NCBI RefSeq assembly: GCF_005484805.1
Contig: NZ_CP039432.1
Coordinates: 620,001-684,000, forward strand
Length of the DNA: 64,000 nucleotides
Origin: Rhodococcus sp. SGAir0479
GTDB taxonomy: Bacteria > Actinomycetota > Actinomycetes > Mycobacteriales > Mycobacteriaceae
Direction: 5' to 3'
Under the pieces are notes generated by a model. The model worked only from the letters and a program-made list of their open reading frames with translations. It did not search any database and was not told where the DNA came from. The position numbers were made by a program, and so were the translations under genes. How positions within the stretch are numbered: the first letter of the stretch is position 1; every line of letters starts with the position of its first letter. Below, one piece after another: positions 39,299 to 48,121 of this stretch.

Positions 39299-39416
39299 GA
39301 TCGGGCAGTGTCCGCGGGAACCCGGCCGAGGCCCCGTGCCCGCCTGCTACGTGACGTTCATGTGATATTCGGCGATCGCACGAGATATTCCGTGCATCAC
39401 CACGTACCCTGAACTC

Positions 39417-39809
39417 GTGTTTGGCAACATCGGGTGGGGCGAATTCATGGTGCTCCTCGTGGCGGCGCTCGTGATCCTCGGACCCGAGCGTCTTCCCGGC
39501 GCGGTCAGCTGGGTCACCAAGACCATGCGACAGGTGCGCGACTACGCGAGCGGAGCCAGCCAGCAGCTCAAGGACGAGCTGGGGCCCGAGTTCGACGACC
39601 TGCGCAAGCCGCTGTCGGAACTCAACGAGCTGCGCGGGATGACACCGCGCGCGGTCATCACCAAGCACCTGCTCGACGGTGACGACTCGATCCTCACCGG
39701 GAAGTTCGACAGCAAGCCGAACACCGACACGTCGACGCCGCCCGGTCCTCCGGAATCGAAGACGCTGGCCGCCGGCGAGCGGCCGCCGGTCGACCCCGAC
39801 GCCACCTGA
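39417..39809 (+). CDS. tatB: Sec-independent translocase subunit TatB
   Basis: TatB is part of the twin-arginine export complex. The 130-residue protein starts with the membrane helix and hinge pattern [26 protein letters not shown], including the Glu-rich, Gly-Pro signature, then an amphipathic helix and an acidic/Pro-rich disordered tail. The GTG at 39417 has TACCCT ending 6 nt upstream, so the message is probably leaderless. The gene follows htrA by 118 nt, and a strong terminator lies downstream. Confidence 0.95.
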   Translation: MFGNIGWGEFMVLLVAALVILGPERLPGAVSWVTKTMRQVRDYASGASQQLKDELGPEFDDLRKPLSELNELRGMTPRAVITKHLLDGDDSILTGKFDSKPNTDTSTPPGPPESKTLAAGERPPVDPDAT

Positions 39810-39831
39810 CGCACACCGAACCGACGACAAC

Positions 39832-39876
39832 GGGCCGGGCCCGCCCTCCGATCCACGGAGAAGGCGGGCCCGGCCC
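39832..39876. terminator. Bidirectional hairpin between tatB and mrp
   Basis: GGGCCGGGCCCGCC at 39832-39845 pairs perfectly with 39863-39876, with an inner TCCG/CGGA pair in the loop. It lies between convergent genes, so it can serve both. Confidence 0.8.
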
Positions 39877-39893
39877 TCGTCGTACGTCGGCTG

Positions 39894-41030
39894 TCAGAGA
39901 TGCCGGACGGTGTCGATGCCGAGAGACATGCCGGCGAGCCCCCGCGAGCGCACGGACAGCTTGTCCGCGATCTCGCGCAGCGCGGTGCCGGCGGGCGAGT
40001 CGGGGGCGCCGAGCACGATCGGGAGACCCGAGTCACCGCCCTCGCGCACGGCCTGCTCGAGCGGAATCTGGCCCAGCAACGGCACGTTCGCGCCGACGGC
40101 GCGGGTGAGACGATCGGCCACGGCCTGGCCGCCACCCGAACCGAAGACCTCCATACGGGTCCCGTCGGGAAGCTCCATCCACGACATGTTCTCCACGACA
40201 CCGGCAATGCGCTGACGCGTCTGGAGCGCGATCGCGCCGGCCCGCTCGGCCACCTCGGCCGCCGCCTGCTGGGGCGTGGTGACGACGAGGATCTCGGCAC
40301 CCGGAATCAGCTGGGCGACCGAGATGGCGACATCTCCGGTGCCGGGCGGCAGATCGAGCAGCAGGACGTCCAGATCACCCCAGAAGACGTCGGCGAGGAA
40401 CTGCTGCAGCGCCCGGTGCAGCATCGGTCCACGCCAGACGACGGGCGTGTTGCCCTGCGTGAACTGCGCGATGGAGATCAGCTTCACGTCGTGCGCCTGC
40501 GGCGGCATGATCATCCGCTCGACCTGGGTCGGCTTGGCGTCGGTGCCGAGCATGCGGGGCACCGAGTGGCCGTAGATGTCGGCGTCGAGGACACCCACCG
40601 ACAGCCCCTTGGCGGCCATGGCGGCCGCGAGGTTGACGGTGACGCTGGACTTTCCGACACCGCCCTTGCCGGAGGCGACCGCGTACACACGGGTGAGCGA
40701 GCCGGGCTGTGCGAACGGGATCACCGGCTCGGCGGAGTCGCCGCGCAGGGACCGGCGGAGTTCGGTGCGCTGCTCGTCGTTCATCACGTCGAGCTCGACC
40801 CGGACGGCGCCGGCACCGTCGACGTCGGCGACCGCCTTGGTCACCCGCTGGGTGATCTCCGTGCGCAGCGGACAGCCGGCGGTGGTCAGGTAGATACCGA
40901 TGTCGACACTGCCGTCGTCACCGATCTCGATGCTCTTGACCATCCCCAGTTCCGTGATGGGTTTACGGATCTCGGGGTCCTGCACGCGGGACAGTGCGGT
41001 GCGGACGGCGGTCTCGGTCAGGGCTGCCAT
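39894..41030 (-). CDS. mrp: Iron-sulfur cluster carrier ATPase Mrp/ApbC
   Basis: Mrp is a P-loop ATPase that transfers iron-sulfur clusters. The 378-residue protein has an N-terminal DUF59/MIP18 domain (residues 1-90, with TTAGCPL) and a deviant Walker A, GKGGVGKSS (121-129), followed by the Mrp signature DADIYGHSVPRML and LLLDLPPGTGD. No CxxC pair near the C-terminus is seen. The ATG at 41030 is chosen for the family start MAALTETAVRTALSRVQDPEI. Order mrp then Rv1230c-like is as in M. tuberculosis. Confidence 0.94.
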   Translation of the reverse strand: MAALTETAVRTALSRVQDPEIRKPITELGMVKSIEIGDDGSVDIGIYLTTAGCPLRTEITQRVTKAVADVDGAGAVRVELDVMNDEQRTELRRSLRGDSAEPVIPFAQPGSLTRVYAVASGKGGVGKSSVTVNLAAAMAAKGLSVGVLDADIYGHSVPRMLGTDAKPTQVERMIMPPQAHDVKLISIAQFTQGNTPVVWRGPMLHRALQQFLADVFWGDLDVLLLDLPPGTGDVAISVAQLIPGAEILVVTTPQQAAAEVAERAGAIALQTRQRIAGVVENMSWMELPDGTRMEVFGSGGGQAVADRLTRAVGANVPLLGQIPLEQAVREGGDSGLPIVLGAPDSPAGTALREIADKLSVRSRGLAGMSLGIDTVRHL

Positions 41031-41064
41031 GCCCCCATGGTAGGCGGCGCGGTACGGACCCCGG

Positions 41065-42192
41065 TCAGGGCGTCGGTCCCGGGGCAGCCGCCGCGTCCTG
41101 CGCCGGGGGAGGGCAGAAGACGAGGCACGGCAGTTGCGGCAGTCCGGGGACCGTCGGCAGCGGGAGCGGCGCGAGGACCGGGGCCGGAGCGGCGCCGGTC
41201 GGCGAGGTCTCGGGAGGCGCGGTGGCCGACGGCGGCGCGGGCGTGCCGGGCGAGGTCGACGGCGGCGCGGCCGCCTCGACGTCCACCTCCGAGTCCAGGG
41301 ACCGCTGCGGCGGTGCGGGGACCACCGGGACCGCCGGCGCGGCGGTTCCGCCGGTGCGGTACGCCGTGGACCACGCCAGCACGTTCGCCAGGTACGACGT
41401 CGAGTTGTTGTAGCGCAGCACCGCCCGCGACTCCTGCGCGGGATCGCGCAGGTCCAGGCCGCCCGAGCACAGGTAGCGGGCCGCGGCCAGGGCGGCGTCG
41501 AAGACATTGTTCGGGTCGGCGACGCCGTCACCGTTGCCGTCCGACGCGTACCGCGCCCACGTACTGGGAATGAACTGCATCGGTCCCACCGCGCGGTCGT
41601 GGGCCGCGTCCCCGTCGAGTGCGCCGCGGTCGGTGTCGGTGATGACCTCGTTGCCCGCCAGATGCCCGTTGAGAGTGGGGCCGAGGATCGGCGTGACGGT
41701 GGTGCCGGCCGCGTCGGTCTGCCCGCCGCCGGCATGGCCGGACTCGATCTTCCCGATGCCGGCGAGCAGGTTCCACGACAGCCCGCACCCGGGTTGGGCG
41801 CCGGCGATCGCCAGCTCCGCCGATCGATAGGCGTTGAGCACGATCTCGGGGATTCCGAGCGGACCGACGATGACCGGGACGGGCACCGAGCGGGGCGCCG
41901 CTGTGCCCGGTGGCAGCGCAGTGGGATCCGGAAGCGCCGGAGCCAGTGCGGGTTTCCCGGTCCGCAGTTGCCGCTCGGGACGCGGAGCCGCGGGCACCAG
42001 CCCGACCGTCGGCATCAGCGCGGCCTGCGCGGCGGGCGCCTCCGTGGTGGTCGGGGCCCCCAGCGTGTGGGTCGCGGCGGTGTTCTCCGACTCGGCCGAC
42101 GGCGAGTCGAACACGCCACCGACCGACGACGCCACGGTCACGGCTCCGGCAAGGACGAGGGCGGACACACCGACGACTCCACGAACACGCAC
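41065..42192 (-). CDS. Secreted lytic transglycosylase (Rv1230c-like)
   Basis: The 375-residue protein has a signal sequence (RVRGVVGVSALVLAGAVTVASS) and then a Pro/Ala-rich linker. An SLT-type transglycosylase domain follows, with the catalytic Glu in AGIGKIESGHAGGG and the GPMQFIPSTWARYA motif. The C-terminus is a long Pro/Thr/Ala-rich tail ending near a CLVFC pair. It should cleave peptidoglycan outside the membrane. The GTG at 42192 is chosen because AAGGAGGGG lies about 10 nt upstream; the frame extends to 42282. Confidence 0.9.
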   Translation of the reverse strand: MRVRGVVGVSALVLAGAVTVASSVGGVFDSPSAESENTAATHTLGAPTTTEAPAAQAALMPTVGLVPAAPRPERQLRTGKPALAPALPDPTALPPGTAAPRSVPVPVIVGPLGIPEIVLNAYRSAELAIAGAQPGCGLSWNLLAGIGKIESGHAGGGQTDAAGTTVTPILGPTLNGHLAGNEVITDTDRGALDGDAAHDRAVGPMQFIPSTWARYASDGNGDGVADPNNVFDAALAAARYLCSGGLDLRDPAQESRAVLRYNNSTSYLANVLAWSTAYRTGGTAAPAVPVVPAPPQRSLDSEVDVEAAAPPSTSPGTPAPPSATAPPETSPTGAAPAPVLAPLPLPTVPGLPQLPCLVFCPPPAQDAAAAPGPTP

Positions 42193-42356
42193 GCTTACGA
42201 CCCCTCCTTGCAGAAACCTGCATCCATGCTCTCGCAACCGATCCGAGACCTCGCCGGGTACATCTCGATCGCTGTGACACACGTTACATATCGGTGACGT
42301 GTCGTGTCGGGGTTCCGCGGAGCCCGGGAAGAACGTCGGGAGAGTCCGGCTGCGGC

Positions 42357-42890
42357 CTACTTGCGTCCGGAGCGCGGTTTGGGGCCGGCCGTCGTCTCAC
42401 CGTCGTCGGCGGCACGGTCGTCGCGTTCGGCGAGCAGCTGGCGAATGTCGTCGAGTTCGCGCCGCAGGTAGTCGCGCGTCGCGACCTCACCGACCGCCAA
42501 CCGCAGCGCGGCCAGCTCGCGGGCGAGGAATTCGGTGTCCGCCTTGGTCTGTGCCGCGCGGGCGCGGTCCTCCTCGAGCGCCACCCGGTCGCGGTTCTCC
42601 TGGCGGTTCTGGGCCAGCAGGATCAACGGCGCCGCGTACGCCGCCTGGGTCGAGAACGCCAGATTCAACAGGATGAACGGGTACGGGTCCCACTGCAGCT
42701 GTACCGCGAAGACGTTCAGCGCCACCCAGACGATGACGATCACGGTCTGGATGACCAGGTACCGGCCCGTGCCGAGGAATCGTGCGATGCTCTCGCTGAC
42801 CCGGCCGACGGCCTCGACGTCGATGTGGAATCGCAGCCCCCGCGTGCCCCGCGGCGTGTCGAGCCGCTGCCGTGCGCCCGGTTCACTCAT
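42357..42890 (-). CDS. DUF1003 membrane protein
   Basis: This 177-residue protein has a soluble N-terminus, the DUF1003 signature GTGRYLVIQTVIVIVWVALNVF...WDPYPFILLNLAFSTQAAYAAPLILLAQNRQ (two membrane helices, about 40-85), and a C-terminal charged coiled coil (residues 95-160). It matches Rv1231c. Its ATG overlaps the stop of the upstream PRC/MgtE_N/CBS gene by 8 nt, so the two are translationally coupled and probably function together. Function unknown; a magnesium-related role is inferred from the partner. Confidence 0.9.
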   Translation of the reverse strand: MSEPGARQRLDTPRGTRGLRFHIDVEAVGRVSESIARFLGTGRYLVIQTVIVIVWVALNVFAVQLQWDPYPFILLNLAFSTQAAYAAPLILLAQNRQENRDRVALEEDRARAAQTKADTEFLARELAALRLAVGEVATRDYLRRELDDIRQLLAERDDRAADDGETTAGPKPRSGRK

Positions 42891-44157
42891 CGGCGGTCTC
42901 CTCCTCGCGCCAGTCGGTGGGCAGGAGGTGGTCGAGGACGTCGTCGACCGTCACGGCGCCGAGCAGGTGGTGCTCGTCGTCGACGACGGGTGCGCACACC
43001 AGGTTGTAGGTGGCGAAGAAGCGGGTGACGGTCGCCAGGGAATCCTCCGGATCGAGGCGCGGCAGGTCGTCGTCGAGCACACCACCGACGAGGCTCGCGG
43101 GCGGTTCTCGCAGTAACCGTTGCAGATGAACACAGCCCAGGTAGCGGCCCGTCGGGGTGGCGGTGGGCGGCCGCACCACGAACACCATGCTGGCCAGTGC
43201 CGGTGTGAGGTCCTCGTTCCGCGCGCGGGCGAGCGCCTCCGCGACCGTGGTCGACGGCGTGAGCACCACCGGTTCGGGTGTCATGAGACCGCCCGCGGTG
43301 TCGGGGGAGTGCTCGAGCAGGCGGCGGACCGGCTCGGAGTCCTGCGGGTCCATCAACTGCAGGAGCGACTCGGCGTCCGTCTCGGGGAGTCCACCGAGGA
43401 CGTCGGCGGCGTCGTCGGGATCCATCGCGACGAGGACGTCCGCGGCCCGCTCCACCTTCAGGTGGAGCAGCAGGTCGGTCTGGTCGTCGGCCGGCAGCTC
43501 CTGCACGACGTCGGCCAGTCGTTCGTCGTCGAGCGCCAGGGCCACCTCGTGGCGGCGTTTCTCGGGGAGTTCGCGCATCGCGTGCGCGACGTCGGCCGGA
43601 CGCATGCCCTCGAACTGCATGAGGAGCTGGGAGACACCCTGCCCGGGCATCGCGAGTGCGGTGGGGGTCAGGCCGTGGACGTGCTGCCAGTCGACGACGT
43701 GGATCGCGGTACGCCGGCCGAGCCGGCCGCGGTGTGCGCGCACCGCGACCCGCGAGACGACCCAGTCCCGGGTGCGGGTCAGTTCGATGCCGAGGTCGAC
43801 GATCACGACGTCGGTACCGATCGTCTCGGTGACCTCGGGGTCGTCGATGCGTACATGCGAGTCGAGGACCTGTGCGAGGGCGAGGACCTCGGTGGGGCGC
43901 TGGTCGAACCGGCGGAGACTGACGTTGCCGGTGCGGAGCGTGACCGACCCCGGCTCGATCGCGGTGACGCGGAGCATCGGCACGAATATTCGCTTGCGCG
44001 TGAACATCTCGATGACCAGCCCCAGCACCCGCGGGGGCTGACGCCCGATTCGGATGGTGAGCACCACGTCCCGCACACGCCCGATCGACTCACCGTCCGG
44101 TCCGAGGACCACCAGGCCGGCGAGCCTGGCTGCGAATACCTTGTTCACAGCTGCCAT
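42883..44157 (-). CDS. PRC-barrel/MgtE_N/CBS protein without a channel domain (Rv1232c-like)
   Basis: The 424-residue protein has an N-terminal PRC-barrel-like part (residues 5-150), the MgtE intracellular N domain (EGMRPADVAHAMRELPEKRRHEVALAL onwards, near 195-275) and two CBS motifs (near 290-420). MgtE channels carry the same cytosolic domains plus five membrane helices, which are absent here. It is therefore a soluble sensor-like protein, perhaps binding Mg2+ or nucleotides. The ATG at 44157 is chosen for MAAVNKVFAARL. It is coupled to the DUF1003 gene and divergent from the CoA-ester lyase gene. Confidence 0.9.
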   Translation of the reverse strand: MAAVNKVFAARLAGLVVLGPDGESIGRVRDVVLTIRIGRQPPRVLGLVIEMFTRKRIFVPMLRVTAIEPGSVTLRTGNVSLRRFDQRPTEVLALAQVLDSHVRIDDPEVTETIGTDVVIVDLGIELTRTRDWVVSRVAVRAHRGRLGRRTAIHVVDWQHVHGLTPTALAMPGQGVSQLLMQFEGMRPADVAHAMRELPEKRRHEVALALDDERLADVVQELPADDQTDLLLHLKVERAADVLVAMDPDDAADVLGGLPETDAESLLQLMDPQDSEPVRRLLEHSPDTAGGLMTPEPVVLTPSTTVAEALARARNEDLTPALASMVFVVRPPTATPTGRYLGCVHLQRLLREPPASLVGGVLDDDLPRLDPEDSLATVTRFFATYNLVCAPVVDDEHHLLGAVTVDDVLDHLLPTDWREEETADE

Positions 44158-44214
44158 GATGAAAAGGCTAGATCCTTGCCTCGTGATCCACTGAATTCGG
44201 GAGGACCGCCCGCC

Positions 44215-45192
44215 ATGACCGCTGGGACCCTGACCCCTCGCCTCCGGCCGCGTCGGTCCGTCCTGGCGGTACCCGGTTCGAGCCGCAAGATGATCGACAA
44301 GGCCAAGGGTCTTCCGGCCGACGAGATCTTCCTCGACCTCGAGGACGCCGTCGCGCCGATCGCGAAGGCCGAGGCCCGCGAGCGCATCGTCGACGCGCTC
44401 AACGAGGACGGCTGGGGCGACCAGATCAAGGTGGTCCGCGTCAACGACTGGACCACCGAGTGGACGCACGCCGACATCGCGACCGTCGTGGGTGGGGCGG
44501 GTGCGAATCTCGACGCGGTCCTGCTGCCGAAGGTGCCCGACGCCAGCCATGTCCAGGCGCTCGATCTGCTGCTGACCCAGATCGAGAAGGCCAACGGGCT
44601 CGAGGTGGGACGCATCGGGATCGAGCCGCAGATCGAGAACGCCATCGGGCTGACGAACATCGACGCGATCGCGACCGCGAGCCCGCGTGTGCAGACGCTG
44701 GTGTTCGGGCCCGCGGACTTCATGGCGAGCATCAACATGCGCACGCTCGTGGTCGGCGAGCAGCCCCAGGGCTACGACCGCGGCGACGCGTACCACCACA
44801 TCCTCATGACGATCCTCATGGCGGCCCGCGCCCACGACCTCCAGGCCATCGACGGGCCGTACCTGCAGATCCGCGACGTCGACGCCTTCCGCCGGTCGGC
44901 GCAGCGCACCGCCGCGCTGGGCTTCGACGGCAAGTGGGTGCTGCACCCCACGCAGATCGACGCCGCCAACGAGGTCTTCAGTCCTCGCCAGGAGGACTTC
45001 GACCAGGCAGAGCTGATCCTCGACGCCTACGAGTTCCACACCTCGGCGGCCGGCGGTGCGCGCGGTGCGGTCATGCTCGGCGACGAGATGATCGACGAGG
45101 CGAGTCGCAAGATGGCGCTGGTCATCTCGGCCAAGGGTCGTGCGGCCGGGATGGCGCGGACGGTCAGTTTCACTCCGCCCACGAACGGGTAG
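44215..45192 (+). CDS. HpcH/HpaI-family CoA-ester lyase (malyl/methylmalyl-CoA lyase-like)
   Basis: The 325-residue TIM-barrel lyase has VPGSSRKMIDKA (CoA/phosphate contact), the metal-binding DLEDAVAP (near residue 41), and IEPQIENAIG with the catalytic-site Glu (near 141-145). It is the larger CitE-like form related to L-malyl-CoA/beta-methylmalyl-CoA lyases (about 320 residues) and has the late HPTQI motif. It likely cleaves or forms a 3-hydroxyacid-CoA such as malyl-CoA to glyoxylate and acyl-CoA. The ATG at 44215 has GGGAGGA about 8 nt upstream. No partner pathway genes are adjacent. Confidence 0.88.
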   Translation: MTAGTLTPRLRPRRSVLAVPGSSRKMIDKAKGLPADEIFLDLEDAVAPIAKAEARERIVDALNEDGWGDQIKVVRVNDWTTEWTHADIATVVGGAGANLDAVLLPKVPDASHVQALDLLLTQIEKANGLEVGRIGIEPQIENAIGLTNIDAIATASPRVQTLVFGPADFMASINMRTLVVGEQPQGYDRGDAYHHILMTILMAARAHDLQAIDGPYLQIRDVDAFRRSAQRTAALGFDGKWVLHPTQIDAANEVFSPRQEDFDQAELILDAYEFHTSAAGGARGAVMLGDEMIDEASRKMALVISAKGRAAGMARTVSFTPPTNG

Positions 45193-45290
45193 GCGAGCGC
45201 GCGCCCCGCCGGGCACAATTGGATTGATATGACGCCCGAACATCGGTAAAACCGGACATATCACGTGCCCCGAGCAGAGAGACGAAGACG

Positions 45291-45779
45291 ATGACGAATC
45301 CACTCTCGCAACCGAACCGCGCCGGCCGGGGGCTACCGACGCCGCCGACCGGCTGGCCGATCGGCTCGTATCCGACGTACGCCGAGGCCCAGCGGGCGGT
45401 CGACTACCTGTCCGACCAACAGTTCTCGGTCGAGGACGTGACCATCGTCGGCGTCGACCTCATGCAGGTCGAGCGCGTTCTGGGCCGTCTCACGTGGGCC
45501 AAAGTCATTGGCGGCGGCATCGTTTCGGGCGCCTGGCTGGGCGTGTTCCTGGGGCTGCTGCTGGGCATCTTCACGAACGGCCTGCTCGGCCCGCTGCTGG
45601 TCGGCATCGTCGGCGGCATCATCTTCGGGGTGATCTCGACGACCATCCCGTACGCGGCGACCCGTGGTACGCGCGATTTCTCGTCGACCATGCAACTGGT
45701 CGCCGGGCGTTACGACGTGCTGTGCGATCCCAAGACGGCCGAGTCCGCACGCGACATGCTGGCGCGGCTCGCGCTCTGA
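45291..45779 (+). CDS. General stress protein 17M-like membrane protein (Rv1234-like)
   Basis: The 162-residue protein has an N-terminal soluble ferredoxin-like part (GWPIGSYPTYAEAQRAVDYLSDQQFSVEDVTIVGVDL), resembling the general-stress-protein 17M/YflT domain, then a Gly/Leu-rich hairpin of two membrane helices (about residues 72-120) and a soluble tail. It matches the gene at this place in mycobacteria. Its last 70 bases overlap the 3' end of the MFS gene on the other strand. Function unknown. Confidence 0.85.
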   Translation: MTNPLSQPNRAGRGLPTPPTGWPIGSYPTYAEAQRAVDYLSDQQFSVEDVTIVGVDLMQVERVLGRLTWAKVIGGGIVSGAWLGVFLGLLLGIFTNGLLGPLLVGIVGGIIFGVISTTIPYAATRGTRDFSSTMQLVAGRYDVLCDPKTAESARDMLARLAL

Positions 45780-47197
45780 CCCGGCTCGCTCGTCGGGCCG
45801 ACGCCGCGTCGCCGAGCCGTGCCGACCAACACGGCCACCGTGGCGCCGACCGCGCACACCGCGCCACACCCGAACGCGGCGAGGTACGCGTCGACGCGAG
45901 AGACGGTCGTGCCGCCGACCGTGAACGCGGCCAGCATCGTCGCCAGTAGCGCACTGGCCACCGAACTGCCCGCGGTGCGGGCGATCGAGTTGACGCTGTT
46001 CGCGACCCCGGTCCGGTTCGGGGCGACCTCGGCGACCAGCAGCGCCGGCATGGCGGCGTACGCCAGGCTCGTGAACGCCGACGCGACCATCGAGCCGGTG
46101 ATCAGCTGCCACGTGGTCTCGTGCGCCGCCACGAGGAAGCCGAATCCGGCCAGGCCGAGCACGCCCGAGACGGTCATGACGACCCGGGCGCCGAACCGGT
46201 GGATGAGCGCCCCGCTGCAGATCGAGGCGAGGACGCCGACGCTCGCTCCCGGCAGGATGTAGACGAGCCCGGCCTGCATCGGGGTGGCGCCGAACCCGTA
46301 CCCCGCCAGGTCCCGATCGGTCTGGACGAAGTAGACGAGCGTGGTGATGTTGACGAACATCCCGGCCCCTACCAGCAACCCGGCCAGGTGCGTGCACAGC
46401 ACCGGACGGTGCGTGAACATCTCGGTCGGTACCAGCGGGTGCTCGAGGCGCCGTTCCACGGCGAACCACCCGGCCAGGACGACGATTCCGGCCACCGCGC
46501 ACCCGATCGTGGCGGGGGAGGACCATCCCCAGCTCCCGCCCTCGGACAGCGGCAGCAGGACCAGCACCAGTCCTGTCCCCAGCAGCGCCGCGCCCGTCCA
46601 GTCGACCCGCCCGGCCGCGGGGTTGCGGCGGGCCGGTACCACCGCCGGGACGGCGACGATCGCGATCATCGTCAGCACGCTGGCGAGCCAGAACGCGCGG
46701 CGGTAGTCCGCATCCGCAGGCACCACCAGGCCGGTCAGCACCATGCCCACGGCTCCGCCGAATCCCAGCGTGCCCGAGAGCAATCCCATCGACGACGTCA
46801 GCCGGCGCGGCGGGAGTTCGTCGCGCAGGATCGCCAGGCACACGGGGAAGGCGGCGAACGAGACGCCCTGCAACACCCGGGCGAGGATCAGCAGTGGCAG
46901 CGACGCGGTGACGGCCGCGAGCAGCGAACCCGCGAGGACGATCGTGAGGACCGCGAGCAGCACGGTGCGTTTGCACCGCAGGTCGGCCATCCGGCCCGCG
47001 ACCGGCGTCGTGACCGCAGCCGAGAGGAAGCCGGCCGTGAGCGTCCAACCGATCGCGGTGATGCCGACGTCGAGTTGGCGACCGATGGTGGCCGCCAGCG
47101 GCATCACGACGGTCTGCTGCGTCGAGATGACCAGGATGACGAAGCAGAGCGTCGCGGTCAGCAACGGGGCGGGGGTGGGCCGGGTGGAACGAGACAA
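45710..47197 (-). CDS. MFS exporter (DHA2/14-TM-like)
   Basis: The 495-residue protein has 12-14 predicted membrane segments and the MFS motif-A-like AGRMADLRCKR (loop 2-3) plus GPXXGG-like GLLSGTLGFGGAVGMVL (motif C), which point to a drug-type exporter. The TTG at 47197 is chosen because AGGAG lies 6 nt upstream and the first helix begins soon after; the frame extends to 47455. Its end overlaps the stress-protein gene by 70 nt. A palindromic site at 47281-47296 sits upstream, but no regulator gene is adjacent. Substrate unknown. Confidence 0.85.
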   Translation of the reverse strand: MSRSTRPTPAPLLTATLCFVILVISTQQTVVMPLAATIGRQLDVGITAIGWTLTAGFLSAAVTTPVAGRMADLRCKRTVLLAVLTIVLAGSLLAAVTASLPLLILARVLQGVSFAAFPVCLAILRDELPPRRLTSSMGLLSGTLGFGGAVGMVLTGLVVPADADYRRAFWLASVLTMIAIVAVPAVVPARRNPAAGRVDWTGAALLGTGLVLVLLPLSEGGSWGWSSPATIGCAVAGIVVLAGWFAVERRLEHPLVPTEMFTHRPVLCTHLAGLLVGAGMFVNITTLVYFVQTDRDLAGYGFGATPMQAGLVYILPGASVGVLASICSGALIHRFGARVVMTVSGVLGLAGFGFLVAAHETTWQLITGSMVASAFTSLAYAAMPALLVAEVAPNRTGVANSVNSIARTAGSSVASALLATMLAAFTVGGTTVSRVDAYLAAFGCGAVCAVGATVAVLVGTARRRGVGPTSEPGQSASRASMSRADSAVLGSHSTS

Positions 47198-47280
47198 ACG
47201 GAGCTCCTGGAACGTCGGGCCGGCAGACGAACGCGGGTATTCGCGGGTCGCTCGGGGACATCGCTCGCTGGCGAAAAGGG

Positions 47281-47296
47281 GTAACTCATTAGCTAC
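47281..47296. promoter_or_regulatory. Imperfect 16-bp palindrome upstream of the MFS gene
   Basis: GTAACTCATTAGCTAC is symmetric at 12 of 16 positions and is AT-rich for this genome. It lies 84 nt before the MFS start and 89 nt before the SUFU-like gene, so either could be controlled. Confidence 0.4.
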
Positions 47297-47384
47297 GGGG
47301 TCGACTCCGGGGTGTCCAACCCTCCTCCCTGTAGGCGGGAGAGCGGGCGCCGGACGGGCCGGGCCGCAGGTGTTAGATGGACGT

Positions 47385-47972
47385 GTGACTGACAGCGTTG
47401 TCTCCGCCGTACGCGCACATCTGGACCGGTACATCGGTGGCCCCGCGCCGAGCACTGCCTCGGTGACCTTCCTGGGGGTCGAGCCCGTCGACGTCCTGCG
47501 CTACCCGGGGGAGGACGGTTCACCCGTGCGGTACGCGACGCTCGGTTGTTCCCGGCACCCGATGGGGGATCCGAGCGACATGATCGCCGACCCCACGCGC
47601 GGTCCCCGCGCCGAACTGGTCCTGACGCTCACCGGCGGCGCCGGGGTGGCGTCCGGGGTGCACAAGACGCTCGCCGTGCTGGCCGCCGCACCGTCGGTGG
47701 AGGGCGTGGTGCTGCGACCCGACGGATTGGTCGACCTGGGGGAGCCGTTGTGGAAGGGTGCGCCGTTCACGGCGGTCCTGCTCGGCGAGAGCGAGATTCC
47801 CGAGCTGGCGCTGCCCGAGCCGCTCGACCCCGTGCAGTTCCTCGAGGTGGCCCCGCTCACCGGGACCGAGGCGGCGTGGGTACGCCTGCGCGGCGCCGCG
47901 GCCCTGCGCGAGGCGTGGGACGAGGCCGGTATCGACGTCCGCGACCCGCGCCGCGCCGCCGCCACTCTCTGA
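47385..47972 (+). CDS. Suppressor-of-fused (SUFU)-domain protein
   Basis: The 195-residue protein fits the bacterial SUFU-like family: an RAHLDRYIG start, the TLGCSRHPMGDP segment, RAELVLTLTG and the late EPLDPVQFLEVAPLTGTEAAW motif. Bacterial SUFU proteins are often found in toxin-immunity or unknown contexts; no toxin gene is adjacent here. TTAGAT ends 6 nt before the GTG at 47385, which favours this start against a longer open frame. It stands between a divergent MFS gene and a PHP phosphatase gene. Confidence 0.8.
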   Translation: MTDSVVSAVRAHLDRYIGGPAPSTASVTFLGVEPVDVLRYPGEDGSPVRYATLGCSRHPMGDPSDMIADPTRGPRAELVLTLTGGAGVASGVHKTLAVLAAAPSVEGVVLRPDGLVDLGEPLWKGAPFTAVLLGESEIPELALPEPLDPVQFLEVAPLTGTEAAWVRLRGAAALREAWDEAGIDVRDPRRAAATL

Positions 47973-48121
47973 GCGGGTCACGTCCGCGACGAAAGACCCT
48001 GTCGCGCAGCATGTCCTGATGGGCGGCCGGACGGCCGGGCGGGCGTGATTCCGGTCTCTCGGGGCCGGGTGCCGGGCGGACGCGCGCGGCGCCGACTTCC
48101 GGGACCTGAGACACTGGGTCG

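Noticed and set aside
39363-39391. GATATTC repeated twice before tatB
   Set aside because: Only two 7-bp copies with no symmetry; too little to call a regulatory site.
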